Source of the DNA: an uncultured Elusimicrobia bacterium
GTDB taxonomy: Bacteria > Elusimicrobiota > Elusimicrobia > Elusimicrobiales > UBA9959
Assembly: GCA_903867985.1 (NCBI GenBank)
Contig: CAIPTO010000055.1
Location: forward strand, 1-40,517
DNA length: 40,517 nt
Direction of reading: 5' to 3'
The notes under the pieces were generated by a model. The model was not told the DNA's origin, did not search any database, and saw only the letters and a list, made by a program, of their open reading frames with translations. Both the position numbers and the translations under genes were made by a program. Shown piece after piece: positions 14,747-24,050 of the stretch. Numbering within the stretch: position 1 is the first letter of the stretch; each line of letters begins with the position of its first letter.

Positions 14747-16147
14747 ATGAAAATAAACAGGCTCAGGGAGATTGCCATAAATGTCTCCATTGGTTTTTCC
14801 GCGCTGGTGTTATTGTTTATACTTGGGACTGCCGGGCTAATCCTTAAGGATGCCAGAAACTCCGTTTTCGAGGACATGCGCCTGCGCACTGAAATATCCT
14901 CAAGGAGGGTCGGTGCGGCCCTGTTCCCGAAAGAAGACCTGTTCGCCCTGCACTTCCTCGTGAACACCCTGGTGCTGGATAAGGTCATAAAATATGCCAT
15001 GGTGTCCGACCAGTCCGGTAAAATACGGTCTGATTCCGACCCTGACAAAATAGGGGGCAGGGATGAGAGCCGCGAAGGTGTCGCAGCAAGAAACTCACGG
15101 ATCTCATTGACGCAGCGTTTTAATAGTGCTGACGGCCTGGATTATTATTTTTTTTCGGAGCCTATAACCGTTGGCGACAGGCGGCTTGGCACCATAGCTG
15201 TGGCGGTCAACAGCGAGACCATGAAATTCCGGCTGGCCGCCACCACTCATAAGCTGCTGCTTATCTTCCTGGCGGCGCTGGGCGCTATGGTGCTGCTGTT
15301 GGAAATAAGGGCGCTGATACGCAAGGAGCAAAAATCAGCCGCATTGAAATCGGCAATGGTGCATATCGTCAGCCATGAATTTAATAACGCGCTCACTGTC
15401 ATCGACGCCGTAATTTTCCTGCTGGAGGAATCTGAGCCTGAAAAACCAGGCGCAGAGCGGGCGGAGCTGTACCGGTCACTCGAATATGAGCGGAAGTCCA
15501 TGAAGCATTTAGTAAATAACATACTCAACGAAGCCAGGATGGAAGCCGGCAAGTTTAAGATAGAAAAGAAACCGCTGGCGCTGCAGGACCTTGTGACCGG
15601 CACTGTGTCGGCCATGGAAGGGCTGATGCGCAAAAAGAAAATTTCTTTTACGCTCGATATAACAGCTGAGCCGTTCACAGTGAACGCCGATCACGAGGCG
15701 CTGGCCCTGGTAATCTCCAACCTGATAGGCAATGCCGTAAAGTACACTCCTGAAAGCGGACGAATAGCGGTCAAGCTGGCGGCTGAAAAAGCCGGACATG
15801 TAACTTTTTACATCGAAAACTCAGGCCGAGGCATCGCCGCCGCCGACTTGGAGAGGATAAAGACGAAGTTTTTTAGGACCGGGGAAGGCCAGGCCACCGC
15901 TGAGGGCTTCGGGCTTGGGCTTAAGATCTGCAACGACATGCTGTTGTTGCACGGCAGTTTTCTGGAGGTTAAGAGCGACCCCGGACAAAACACCAGCTTC
16001 TCTTTCTCTCTACCCATAGAGTCTGTGAGCAGAGGTAAAACGCCAGGTATAGTGAAAGGGGAGATAAACAAAAAAACATACGTGTCCGCAGTTCCGTCCG
16101 ATTCGCACACCCGTAATACTACCGAGCAGGCCGAGCATAATTCCTAA
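14747..16147 (+). CDS. Membrane sensor histidine kinase
   Basis: A 466-residue kinase. Transmembrane segments lie at about 9-34 and 164-185, bounding a periplasmic domain of some 130 residues. A HisKA domain has His210 in the H-box VSHEFNNALTV (the usual RT/P is replaced by NA). The ATPase domain follows: ISNLIGNAVKYTP (N box), GFGLGLKICNDML (G2). The G1 motif reads ENSGRGI, so the usual Asp of DxGxG is Asn. It follows three NarL regulators, but HisKA enzymes usually pair with other receiver types, so its partner is uncertain. The last dozen residues are encoded by a sequence block that recurs at 29026. Confidence 0.85.
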   Translation: MKINRLREIAINVSIGFSALVLLFILGTAGLILKDARNSVFEDMRLRTEISSRRVGAALFPKEDLFALHFLVNTLVLDKVIKYAMVSDQSGKIRSDSDPDKIGGRDESREGVAARNSRISLTQRFNSADGLDYYFFSEPITVGDRRLGTIAVAVNSETMKFRLAATTHKLLLIFLAALGAMVLLLEIRALIRKEQKSAALKSAMVHIVSHEFNNALTVIDAVIFLLEESEPEKPGAERAELYRSLEYERKSMKHLVNNILNEARMEAGKFKIEKKPLALQDLVTGTVSAMEGLMRKKKISFTLDITAEPFTVNADHEALALVISNLIGNAVKYTPESGRIAVKLAAEKAGHVTFYIENSGRGIAAADLERIKTKFFRTGEGQATAEGFGLGLKICNDMLLLHGSFLEVKSDPGQNTSFSFSLPIESVSRGKTPGIVKGEINKKTYVSAVPSDSHTRNTTEQAEHNS

Positions 16148-16152
16148 TAGAT
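16110..16152 (+). repeat. Shared 43-bp block, copy 1 (upstream of BON gene)
   Basis: This 43-bp stretch matches 29026-29068 at 38 of 43 positions without gaps (core ACCGAGCA..CC.AGCATAATTCC). It covers the 3' end of the kinase gene and lies just before a TATAGG/TTATACT promoter-like region and the BON gene at 16207. The second copy stands before the SBBP-repeat gene. It could be a shared control site or an old duplication of upstream DNA. Confidence 0.55.
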
Positions 16153-16206
16153 GTCCGATTGTCTATAGGTTATACTAATTTAATAACAGTAAAAGGAGAA
16201 CGTAAC

Positions 16207-16962
16207 ATGAAAGCAAAATATTGCATAGTTTTATTGGCTATAGCGGCAGTATTGTCGGGGTCAACGTTTCTGAGCGCGTCGGAGTTGGACAGCCGCATTG
16301 AGTCAGACGCCAGGCAGTTGTACGTGTTCAAGATTTACCTTGCCGGGGATGATATTAAAATCGAATCCAAGGATGGTGCCGTAACTTTAACCGGGATCAT
16401 ATCCGAATACTTCCACAGAGCATTGGCTGAAGTTACCATAAAGGATATCCCCGGTGTCACGAGCGTGGACAACAGGTTGGAAGTTAAAGGCTCGTCTCCC
16501 ACCGCCAACTCGGATGCGTGGCTCCGTGATGAAGTGAAAGCCACGCTCGCGTTCCATCGGAGCGTGAGCGCCGGTACAACCGAGGTAGATGTTAAAGACG
16601 GTATCGTGACCCTGCGAGGCAATGCTATAAACCAGCCGCAAAAGGACCTGACAACCGAATACGCAAAGGATGTTGACGGGGTCAAAGATGTAATAAACGA
16701 GATGATAGTGGTTGCAGTGCCGGAGAAGACAGTCCTGACAACAGGTGAAAAGGTGGATGACGTATCCACTGCCGCTCTGGTCAGAATGGCCTTGTTGCTG
16801 CATCATTCGACCAGCGGCCTGTATACTTCGATAGCGATAAGGCGCGGTGTGGTAACGGTGGAGGGCCGGGCTAAAAATGCGGCAGAAAAAGATCAGGTGA
16901 CTAAAGTCGTCAAAGACATCAACGGCGTGAAAAAAGTAAAAAACCGGATGACCATCGATTAA
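16207..16962 (+). CDS. Periplasmic protein with three BON domains, paralogue of 4926
   Basis: The start at 16207 is set by AAAAGGAG 8 bases ahead and by the signal peptide that begins there (MKAKYCIVLLAIAAVL, ending near FLSASEL). The mature protein has three BON domains like its paralogue at 4926, with the same length (251 residues) and conserved words such as LDSRIES, NSDAWL, FHRSVSAG and TTEYAKDVDGVKDV. Like OsmY it should sit in the periplasm and bind lipid or other surface ligands under stress. It follows the sensor kinase by 59 bp. Confidence 0.85.
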   Translation: MKAKYCIVLLAIAAVLSGSTFLSASELDSRIESDARQLYVFKIYLAGDDIKIESKDGAVTLTGIISEYFHRALAEVTIKDIPGVTSVDNRLEVKGSSPTANSDAWLRDEVKATLAFHRSVSAGTTEVDVKDGIVTLRGNAINQPQKDLTTEYAKDVDGVKDVINEMIVVAVPEKTVLTTGEKVDDVSTAALVRMALLLHHSTSGLYTSIAIRRGVVTVEGRAKNAAEKDQVTKVVKDINGVKKVKNRMTID

Positions 16963-16982
16963 TCTGCGTTCAAGATTAACCT

Positions 16983-17047
16983 GAATCCTGCAGTTCAAGA
17001 GAGAGTTCATTTAGGAAATAGGGGAATAGAATTATTCTGCAGGATTC
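16983..17047. repeat. Spaced inverted repeat
   Basis: GAATCCTGCAG (16983-16993) is repeated inverted as CTGCAGGATTC (17037-17047), 11 of 11 bases, with a 43-base spacer. A short perfect hairpin CCCGC-GCA-GCGGG follows directly (17049-17061). It lies just behind the BON gene and could end transcription weakly or be a relic of a small insertion; no T run is present. Confidence 0.5.
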
Positions 17048-17131
17048 CCCGCGCAGCGGGATGAGAGCCCAGCGCAAGGCTATGCCAGTGCCGTATCAGG
17101 GCCTATGGCCGACAAACGGTCTATGCGGGCG

Positions 17132-17153
17132 GAAAGTTGCAATTGCAACTTTC
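17132..17153. promoter_or_regulatory. Perfect 22-bp palindrome
   Basis: The left arm GAAAGTTGCAA meets its exact reverse complement with no central spacer. It lies 86 bp before the mini membrane gene at 17240 and 170 bp behind the preceding BON gene. A palindrome of this size in a non-coding gap is typical of a dimeric repressor or activator site. Confidence 0.5.
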
Positions 17154-17239
17154 AGGTTAAAGATACTGTATAACCGCAGCCTGTTTACGGGATGCGCGAT
17201 AGCCGGCGGAATGGAGATTGAGCTTCTAAGGGGGATCAT

Positions 17240-17389
17240 ATGTTGTGGACTATCTCTGTAATACTGATAATTTTGTGGCTGTTGGGGTTGGTGAGCAGTT
17301 ACACGATGGGGGGATTTATTCACATTTTGCTTGTAATAGCAATTATTGTGGTGCTGGTCAGAGTCATTAAGGGGAGAAAAATAGTGTAG
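17240..17389 (+). CDS. lmo0937-family mini membrane protein
   Basis: A 49-residue protein too short for usual gene calls. AAGGGGG lies 6 bases before the ATG. The sequence has two hydrophobic helices (MLWTISVILIILWLLGLV, and IHILLVIAIIVVLV) joined by SSYTMGGF, and ends in RVIKGRKIV. This is the pattern of the lmo0937 family of tiny stress-linked membrane proteins found next to BON, YtxH and CsbD genes. It is followed 68 bp later by a BON lipoprotein, which supports a stress-response setting. Molecular role unknown. Confidence 0.85.
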   Translation: MLWTISVILIILWLLGLVSSYTMGGFIHILLVIAIIVVLVRVIKGRKIV

Positions 17390-17456
17390 CGATCCAGCCC
17401 TTGCCGGACAAGGTGAACCATTTCACGGTAAAACTTGCGAATTAGGAGTAAACATT

Positions 17457-17774
17457 ATGAAGAAGATAAATATTGTTGTGCGCTTTTTAATGCTTTTTGC
17501 GATGATTACAACCTTTGCCGGCTGTGTGTCGACAGGCACGCATGAAAGTACTACGGGGGAATATATCGAAGATTCTGTCATCACGACCAAGGTCAAATCT
17601 CTTCTTGCGGCAGATGATTTTCTAAAGTCATTTGATATAAATGTCGGAACTTACCAGGGTTCCGTTCAGCTGAGCGGCTTTGTTGATTCTAAAAAGACAT
17701 TCACTAGAGCGGCTGAAGTGGCAATGGGCGTTAAAGGAGTGAAATCTATAAATAATGATCTGATCGTGAAATAG
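17457..17774 (+). CDS. BON-domain lipoprotein
   Basis: A 105-residue lipoprotein with signal sequence and lipobox FAGC (Cys about residue 23), then one BON domain: DSVITTKVKSLLAAD, FDINVGTYQGSVQLSGFV, and VKGVKSINNDLIVK. AGGAG lies 8 bases before the ATG. It is shorter than the three-domain paralogues and is membrane anchored, so it probably sits on the inner face of the outer membrane or outer face of the inner membrane. It may be co-transcribed with the mini membrane gene ahead. Confidence 0.88.
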   Translation: MKKINIVVRFLMLFAMITTFAGCVSTGTHESTTGEYIEDSVITTKVKSLLAADDFLKSFDINVGTYQGSVQLSGFVDSKKTFTRAAEVAMGVKGVKSINNDLIVK

Positions 17775-17852
17775 GCGATCGTAGCCTTTACGTCCGGCTT
17801 GCAGCATCGAAGGCGGAAGCCGGTAAAGATTAGGATAAGATAAAGAAACGCA

Positions 17853-18926
17853 ATGATTGAAGAGGTTGGTGTCATGACTGAACAAGGTTGTTTTCCCAGT
17901 GGAACGCGCTTTCTTGTTATAGCGGCAGCGCTTGTGATCATCATCTGGGGTATCAATCAGGCGCAGTCGGCTCTTGTGTCTTCCCTTGTCGCTGGTTTCC
18001 TCGCTGTCCTTGGTGTGCCGCTGGTGCAATGGCTTGAGAAAAAACACGTTCCAGCCGCCGCCGCGGTATTGATAGTGCTGGCGGGTATGATCGCCATCCT
18101 GCTGGTTGTAGGTGTGCTTGTCGGCACTTCGCTCAGCGGTTTTAGCGCTGCCCTGCCTTCATATCAACAACGGATGCAGGAGGAAGCCTCGGGCCTCACG
18201 GTGCTGCTGGCCGGGCAAGGCATACATGTAACGGACAAGGTGCTGCTTGAATATCTCAATCCGGCGGCTGTAATGAAACTGGCTGTCGACCTTCTCGGGG
18301 GGCTGGGTTCGGCGCTCGCCAACATTGTCCTGATCCTGCTCACCGTAATGTTCATCCTGCTGGAAGCCTCAAGTTTCCCCGTCAAGCTCCGCGCAGTCCT
18401 CGGCGATCCGCGGCAGGCATTCCCGGAGTTTACCAAGTTCGTTAATGATATTCAGCACTATATGCTAGTCAAGACCGGGCTTAGCCTCGCGGCGGGCGTC
18501 CTGATTTGGGCATGGCTGACAATTCTTGGCGTGGATTCCCCTGTTCTATGGGGTTTCCTGGCCTTTATGCTCCTGTATATACCCCATGTCGGCTCTATCA
18601 TCGCGGGGATACCGGCGGTAAGTCTCACACTTGTTCAGTTCGGGATCGGCCGCGCCGCGCTTGTGGGGGCCGGCTATGTGGTTGTTAATTTTACACTCGG
18701 CAACTTGGTCGAACCGAAGCTCATGGGTTACAAGTTCAACTTATCCACTCTGGTGGTATTCCTCTCGCTGATCTTTTGGGGAAGGACGCTCGGCCTGATC
18801 GGTGCGGTTCTGTGCGTGCCGTTCACCATGGCGCTGAAGTTCGCATGCGAGAATCATAAAAGCACTCGATGGATCGCCGTACTGCTCGGGCCTGAAATAC
18901 CTGCAGGCGGAGTTACGCCGGTGTGA
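17853..18926 (+). CDS. AI-2E family transporter 1
   Basis: A 357-residue polytopic inner-membrane permease of the AI-2E (PerM/TqsA) family: two N-terminal helices (FLVIAAALVIIIWGI; LVAGFLAVLGVPLV), a soluble central stretch, then several C-terminal helices with the family's conserved segments GVDSPVLWGFLAFMLLYIP, then VGSIIAGIP and GNLVEPKLMG. An alternative ATG lies at 17874. Some members export quorum signals, others sodium, so the substrate is open. A second, less related member is at 38412. Confidence 0.88.
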   Translation: MIEEVGVMTEQGCFPSGTRFLVIAAALVIIIWGINQAQSALVSSLVAGFLAVLGVPLVQWLEKKHVPAAAAVLIVLAGMIAILLVVGVLVGTSLSGFSAALPSYQQRMQEEASGLTVLLAGQGIHVTDKVLLEYLNPAAVMKLAVDLLGGLGSALANIVLILLTVMFILLEASSFPVKLRAVLGDPRQAFPEFTKFVNDIQHYMLVKTGLSLAAGVLIWAWLTILGVDSPVLWGFLAFMLLYIPHVGSIIAGIPAVSLTLVQFGIGRAALVGAGYVVVNFTLGNLVEPKLMGYKFNLSTLVVFLSLIFWGRTLGLIGAVLCVPFTMALKFACENHKSTRWIAVLLGPEIPAGGVTPV

Positions 18927-19052
18927 AAACATGAAATCGGTCTCGATGTTTCGCCCTAAAGCGCCCGGCCGGAGCGAAAATAATTTTTGTGCGCCTCAGA
19001 GCCAAGACCTCCCTCGATAACGGTTTATATGTTTCCTACTGATAATTTAAAT

Positions 19053-20783
19053 ATGCGGGCGGCTATAATCCTGGCCTTGTTGGCGGCAGGATGCGTCGTC
19101 ACAGCCGGTGCGGGTGGCAATTCCGGACCCTGCCCCGAAATTAGATTTATAGGCTCGGATAAAATAGAACTCAACGCTATGGAGGTCCGTCTGGTATGCG
19201 GCGATCCCAGCACCGAGGGCTGGGGGCAGATCCCTTTCAACCAGGCCGAGAATTCAATGCGGGCATTCCTTCAGGAGCGGGGTTACCAGGACCCCAGGTT
19301 CGACCCGGGGCAGTATGTATTGACAGTGGACCCCGGCGAAAAGACCATTGTAAGTTCGTTCACCGTTTCCGGTATGCCGTCGGGGGTAGATCCCCGCAAG
19401 CTGCGCAAGGTCCGGCGCCAGGTGATGACGCCCAAGCTGCTGGACACGGCCCAGACCGCCCTGCAGAGCGCCCTCCGGAATCGGGGTTACGCCTGCCCTG
19501 TTATAGAAATGCGGGGCAATGGTACTACAGGGGAGGTTTTTGCCGAGGTACGGCCCGGGGACGTCTACCGGTTTGATCACATCTACGCAAAAAAATCGGC
19601 GGAAGTGGACACTGATATTTTCTACCGTTATGAGGCCTTCAGGCGCGGCCAGCGTTTCGATTCCAGGCTTCTGGATCTTACGGCACAGCGAGCCATGTCC
19701 GATTCGCTGTTCCTTAACGTCTATTTCGACGTCAACTGCTCCACGGGAGGCATGACCATAACCGAGCGGGTGGTAGCGGGTAAATCGCAGGTCTACAGGC
19801 TCGGTTTCGGTTTCGACACTGAAGGTCTGCTTATCGGTAAGGCGAAGTGGCAAAATTCCCGTATAGGAGACAGGGGCAATTCCATGGAAGCCACGATATA
19901 TGCCTCCTACCGCGAGCAATCGGCCATAGCGGATTACCGCTATTTCCCGGCGTCGGCCTCCAGGTTATTCCTGATGCCCAAGCTTACTCTCGAGCGCCAG
20001 AATGAGCCGCAGTATGAATCCCTCCATTCGGAGCTGGCCCTGCTCCAGGGGGTGAGTCGGGACGTACAAAGTCGGCGTGTGGAATTTTCTGCGGGCCCGG
20101 CGCTGGAATATGTGCATACCAGCCGCGGGCTGGGGCCCGATAACACCTACGCCGCTTTTCAGACCCAGCTGGAGTTCCGCGACCACCTGTTCGAATACTA
20201 TGCGGGCGATCCCAGGACGGGCGGCAGGATCGCCTTCAGGTCACAGTCGCGGGTAGCGGGAATTTATTCCGAAATAACGGCTCACCTGTTGAGCCTTAAG
20301 GGTGAACATGTGTGGAACCTCGGCGCTTATGAACCGCCGGCACTGGTGCTGGCTACGCGCTACCTTGGTCAGACAACCCTGGTGAAAAAATCTCTGCTGG
20401 CTGCCGGGGAAATACCGCTGGATATGCGCTTTTTCCTGGGCGGCGACGCCAATCTGCGCGGGTCCGGGCTGAATAAGATACCGGCAGATACCGCGGGTCT
20501 GCTGACCGTTATTTATGACGGCGTGGAACTGCGGATGGGCGACATTCTCCCGCACGGGCTCCAGCCGCTTATTTTCCTTGATGCCGCCATGGTCGGCAGG
20601 AGCAGCTTTAAACTGAACCCTGACGTTTACTGGTCGCCCGGGTTCGGCTTAAGATGGAATTCCCCAGTGGGATCGGTGCGCGCCACGCTTGCGCGCGGAT
20701 TTGTCTGGCTCCGGAACCCCGCAGCCGAGGTCCTGCTTGAACCTCAGTGGCGGTTCTTCCTGAGCCTTGGGACGGAGTTCTGA
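19053..20783 (+). CDS. tamA: TamA-like outer-membrane assembly protein
   Basis: The start at 19053 gives a signal peptide (MRAAIILALLAAGCVVTAG); LAAGC resembles a lipobox, odd for a barrel, so the frame upstream (to 18987) cannot be excluded. About 576 residues: POTRA-like repeats to about 230, each with a region such as FTVSGMPSGV or YRFDHIYAKKS, then a 16-strand Omp85 barrel. The lid-loop motif reads FLGGDANLRGSG in place of the usual VRGF/Y, and the last strand ends in LSLGTEF. Its TGA overlaps the start of tamB, so the pair TamA/TamB, which helps insert outer-membrane proteins or move lipids, is co-translated. Confidence 0.82.
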   Translation: MRAAIILALLAAGCVVTAGAGGNSGPCPEIRFIGSDKIELNAMEVRLVCGDPSTEGWGQIPFNQAENSMRAFLQERGYQDPRFDPGQYVLTVDPGEKTIVSSFTVSGMPSGVDPRKLRKVRRQVMTPKLLDTAQTALQSALRNRGYACPVIEMRGNGTTGEVFAEVRPGDVYRFDHIYAKKSAEVDTDIFYRYEAFRRGQRFDSRLLDLTAQRAMSDSLFLNVYFDVNCSTGGMTITERVVAGKSQVYRLGFGFDTEGLLIGKAKWQNSRIGDRGNSMEATIYASYREQSAIADYRYFPASASRLFLMPKLTLERQNEPQYESLHSELALLQGVSRDVQSRRVEFSAGPALEYVHTSRGLGPDNTYAAFQTQLEFRDHLFEYYAGDPRTGGRIAFRSQSRVAGIYSEITAHLLSLKGEHVWNLGAYEPPALVLATRYLGQTTLVKKSLLAAGEIPLDMRFFLGGDANLRGSGLNKIPADTAGLLTVIYDGVELRMGDILPHGLQPLIFLDAAMVGRSSFKLNPDVYWSPGFGLRWNSPVGSVRATLARGFVWLRNPAAEVLLEPQWRFFLSLGTEF

Positions 20784-23152
20784 TGCGCTTAATTTATAAG
20801 TTGTCGCTTACGTTAATCGCCACGATCGGCGCGGTGTTGGCCTTGTTGACGCTGCTGTCGGTGTTGTTAATTGCCGAGCCGCAATGGTTTCTGACGACCC
20901 GCACCTTTACACGGGCAGCTCAAGCCTTAGGGGGAGCGTATCATCCCCGCTGGAGGACCCTGGCCTTCGACATCCGCTCCTTAAGTTTTCCCGAAAAACA
21001 GGTCCGCATACAGGCGCAGGACTTTTGCTTTGAGAATGCTGCGGCCGGGGTAGAAGGCTGTCTGAAGAGTTTTAATGTCCGGTTTAATGTGCGTTTTTAT
21101 TTTTTTGGTGCCAAACTGACGAAACTATACAGTTTGGACGTTACCGGAGACCATTTGAACCTCGACCGGACCATAAACAAGCTGACCGCTCCTCCTAAAA
21201 AGAGCGGGGGACTGCCTACCAGCCTGCCCACCATTATCCCCGAGGCACTGCGCGGTCTGAAACTTGAATCTCTTCAGGTGGATTTGCCCGGGAATAAGAT
21301 CGTTCAGAACAGCGGCACCCTCAAGGGCTGGCTCCGGATGAGCCTGAGCGCCGCTATGCCAAGGCCATTATCCCTTAAATTTGAACTAGAGCAGAGTTCA
21401 GGGACAATTATTCGGCGCTACATCGGCGAAGCTTCCCTGACCTCCGATATCCTGAAGGGCATGCCCATGACCTACCTTGACGCTTCGGGCAGCCTGAAGG
21501 CGGAGGGCGTAAACGCCAGGTTCAAAGCGCGGGTGGAGCAAAACGGCCCCGGCGTCCTGGCCTACAGTTTAAGCGCCTCGGCGAAGGTGCCGGTCCGGCG
21601 AGTGGAAATCGACTTGCGGGGTTCGCAAAAAGGGCGGGATCTGTCCCTCATCGGTTCCGTCGGGGTTTGGGAAGCCACGGGCCCGGTCAAGAGCGTCCGG
21701 TTTAAGGATTGCGCCCTGGCGGTCCGGCTCAAGGCGGATTCCGCCGAATGGGACGCGATTAAGTTCGCCGGCAGTTTCGAGGTGGAACCTGAAGCGTTCG
21801 GGGTCGGGAGGATGAACCGGAGTTTCGCCGGAACGCCGGGGGGACGGCTGGCGTTCAGCGCCCGTTCTACTCCGCAATTGCTGGCCGGAGATCATTTTGA
21901 CGCGGAGGTGTCGGCGGTGGTAAAGCCAGTAAAGGATTGGTACGAGTTTTATGGTGGGGTAGAGGCAAAGGTTTCCGGGCGCGCCAGCCGGGTGCAGGAA
22001 CTTAAGATAAGCCACAAATTAGACTTCGGTCTGAAGGTGGAAAAATTTGAAGACCTGGTGCAGTTTCTCGCGCATACCCCATACTCGGTGCCGGCGCCGA
22101 TCAACATCTTGCACGGTCCGCTGGGTGTTACCATTAAGAGCGGCGGCGACTCACGCAGCGTAGTTCAGGAACTGTACTACACGGTATTAAGCGGCCTGGC
22201 CGCGGACCGGCAGGCTCTTAAATTCGAAGCCAGCGGAAAAGTTACTTCGTCCGGCCTCTGGGCTCCAGGGCGTTCATTTAAGGACGATACGGATTTAGTG
22301 CTTAAGGACATAGCGCTGCAGCTTCCGCGGGTGGATATCAGGGGTATGGCGGCTGTAACCCCGGACAGCCGTATAAAGACAGGGCAGGAGGCCGATAAAG
22401 TAAAACTGGACAGGGAGAATGAGCGTTTGTATCCCGGCAAAAGTTCCGTGCCGGCTATGCTGGCGGAAGTGCGCGTAAAGACAGCCAAGCCGGTAATCCT
22501 TTACTCCAACCTGGCTATGGACCCGGTCCCGATAGGGCTTGATTTTACTTTTAGAGCACCGGCCGGAGGCATTGAGGGGGTTGTGGATGTCAGGCGGTTC
22601 CGCGCCAATATTTTCCGTCGTGTCGCGTCCATCGAATATATCAGATTTTCCGGCCGTGCGGGTTCGCCTGTAATGGACATGGACGGCCTGATCGTCTACC
22701 AGGCGGCCGAGGCGAAGATCTCCATACGCCTGCTGGGCACCACGCAAAAACCACAGGTGGAGTTTGAAAGCGATCCGCCGATGAACCAGGCCGATATCAT
22801 GGCAATGCTGCTCTTCGGCAAATCTCCGGACCAACTCGACTCCGACCAGCAGTCGAGTGCGGCTAACGCGCAGACAGCGGTAGCCAACAGCGCTTTCGGC
22901 CTGGCTTCTCTCTATCTGCTGGCTTCCACGCCGGTGGAGTATGTCGGGTATGATCCCGTCACCAGGGCCTATACAGTAAAATTCCGGCTTCCGGGTGGCG
23001 CGACGCTCCAGTTGGGCTCGGACGGCCAGAGCAACGGCGTGCAGCTGCGCAAACGCATCTCCTCCCACCTGGCGATACAGACCGAATTTACAAGCACACA
23101 AACCCAGGGGGATATAGTCACCACGCTGCTGGAATGGTACGGGCGACGCTGA
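20783..23152 (+). CDS. tamB: TamB-like translocation/assembly protein (DUF490)
   Basis: The start at 20783 overlaps the TGA of tamA; an earlier in-frame ATG at 20747 lies inside tamA and is less likely. 789 residues: an N-terminal membrane anchor (about 1-30), a long beta-rich middle expected to form a hydrophobic groove, and the C-terminal DUF490 signature NQADIMAMLLFGKSPDQL, later LPGGATLQLGSDG, ending in TTLLEWYGRR. TamB spans the periplasm and works with TamA in envelope assembly or phospholipid transport. It is shorter than E. coli TamB (about 1,260 residues), which is usual outside Proteobacteria. The BrkB gene overlaps its 3' end by 19 bases. Confidence 0.85.
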   Translation: MRLIYKLSLTLIATIGAVLALLTLLSVLLIAEPQWFLTTRTFTRAAQALGGAYHPRWRTLAFDIRSLSFPEKQVRIQAQDFCFENAAAGVEGCLKSFNVRFNVRFYFFGAKLTKLYSLDVTGDHLNLDRTINKLTAPPKKSGGLPTSLPTIIPEALRGLKLESLQVDLPGNKIVQNSGTLKGWLRMSLSAAMPRPLSLKFELEQSSGTIIRRYIGEASLTSDILKGMPMTYLDASGSLKAEGVNARFKARVEQNGPGVLAYSLSASAKVPVRRVEIDLRGSQKGRDLSLIGSVGVWEATGPVKSVRFKDCALAVRLKADSAEWDAIKFAGSFEVEPEAFGVGRMNRSFAGTPGGRLAFSARSTPQLLAGDHFDAEVSAVVKPVKDWYEFYGGVEAKVSGRASRVQELKISHKLDFGLKVEKFEDLVQFLAHTPYSVPAPINILHGPLGVTIKSGGDSRSVVQELYYTVLSGLAADRQALKFEASGKVTSSGLWAPGRSFKDDTDLVLKDIALQLPRVDIRGMAAVTPDSRIKTGQEADKVKLDRENERLYPGKSSVPAMLAEVRVKTAKPVILYSNLAMDPVPIGLDFTFRAPAGGIEGVVDVRRFRANIFRRVASIEYIRFSGRAGSPVMDMDGLIVYQAAEAKISIRLLGTTQKPQVEFESDPPMNQADIMAMLLFGKSPDQLDSDQQSSAANAQTAVANSAFGLASLYLLASTPVEYVGYDPVTRAYTVKFRLPGGATLQLGSDGQSNGVQLRKRISSHLAIQTEFTSTQTQGDIVTTLLEWYGRR

Positions 23153-24030
23153 CGATCATGAGGAAGAAGCTACAAATAAAAGCGCGTTATTACGGTATCC
23201 TGCTGGGTAGCACATTCGCCGCCTGGAACTCCGATAACGGCTTAAGGATGGGGGCTGCGCTGGCCTATTACGCGCTGTTCTCGCTGGCGCCTATACTGTT
23301 CGTGGCCGTTACCATCGCGGGTTCGGTTTTAGGTGACGCATCGGCTCAGGAAGGGGTGATCAATCAAGTGCGGTACTACGTCGGGGCGCAGGGCGCCCAG
23401 GCTGTACGCGCCCTTATGGCACCGGTGGCGGCCGTTCAGGGCGGCCCTTGGGGGGGCATCATAAGCGCGGCCGTACTATTCTTTTCAGCCTCCGGACTGG
23501 TAAGCGAATTGCAATCGGCACTAAATGATATCTGGCGTGTGGTGCCCCCGCCGCGGCCCTGGCTGGCCCTGGCACGCCGGCGCTTATTGGCGTTGGGCTT
23601 CGTGCTAGGTTCCGGTTTCCTGCTTTTGTTGGCGCTAGTCCTGAGCGCGGTGGTTTCGGCATCGGGTAAGTACATGGGCGCAATGTTGCCTTTTCCGGAG
23701 TCGGCGCTTCACGCTATGGATTTTCTCCTGTCATTCTGTGCGGCCACATTTTTGCTGGCTATGGTCTATAAATATCTGCCGGATGTCCGTATAGCCTGGC
23801 GGGACGTTTGGATCGGCGCGGGAGTCACTTCTGTATTGCTGACGCTCGGGAACCTGGTCATAGGCATCTTCCTGGGTAGAAGTGACCTCACCACCGCTTT
23901 CGGGGCCGCCGGATCGCTTATACTGGTCGTAGTCTGGATCTACTACGCCGCGCAGCTGCTGTACTTTGGGGCCGAGTTTACCCGCGTGCACGCGCAGGAA
24001 CGCGGACTGGCGGCCGGCCAGCGCAATTAA
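23134..24030 (+). CDS. YihY/BrkB family inner-membrane protein
   Basis: A 298-residue polytopic membrane protein with the family's opening AAWNSDNGLRMGAALAYYAL, followed by FSLAPIL, and the central LVSELQSALNDIWRV. Six hydrophobic segments can be seen. The closing region DLTTAFGAAGSLILVVVWIY and YFGAEFTRVHA is also typical. The start overlaps the end of tamB, with ATG 23158 as alternative. YihY-type proteins sit beside TamB in many genomes and are now thought to help phospholipid movement across the envelope, so its place in a TamA-TamB operon supports a role in lipid or envelope maintenance. Confidence 0.88.
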   Translation: MVRATLTIMRKKLQIKARYYGILLGSTFAAWNSDNGLRMGAALAYYALFSLAPILFVAVTIAGSVLGDASAQEGVINQVRYYVGAQGAQAVRALMAPVAAVQGGPWGGIISAAVLFFSASGLVSELQSALNDIWRVVPPPRPWLALARRRLLALGFVLGSGFLLLLALVLSAVVSASGKYMGAMLPFPESALHAMDFLLSFCAATFLLAMVYKYLPDVRIAWRDVWIGAGVTSVLLTLGNLVIGIFLGRSDLTTAFGAAGSLILVVVWIYYAAQLLYFGAEFTRVHAQERGLAAGQRN

Positions 24031-24050
24031 TAGATAATTAAGGCTCTATA

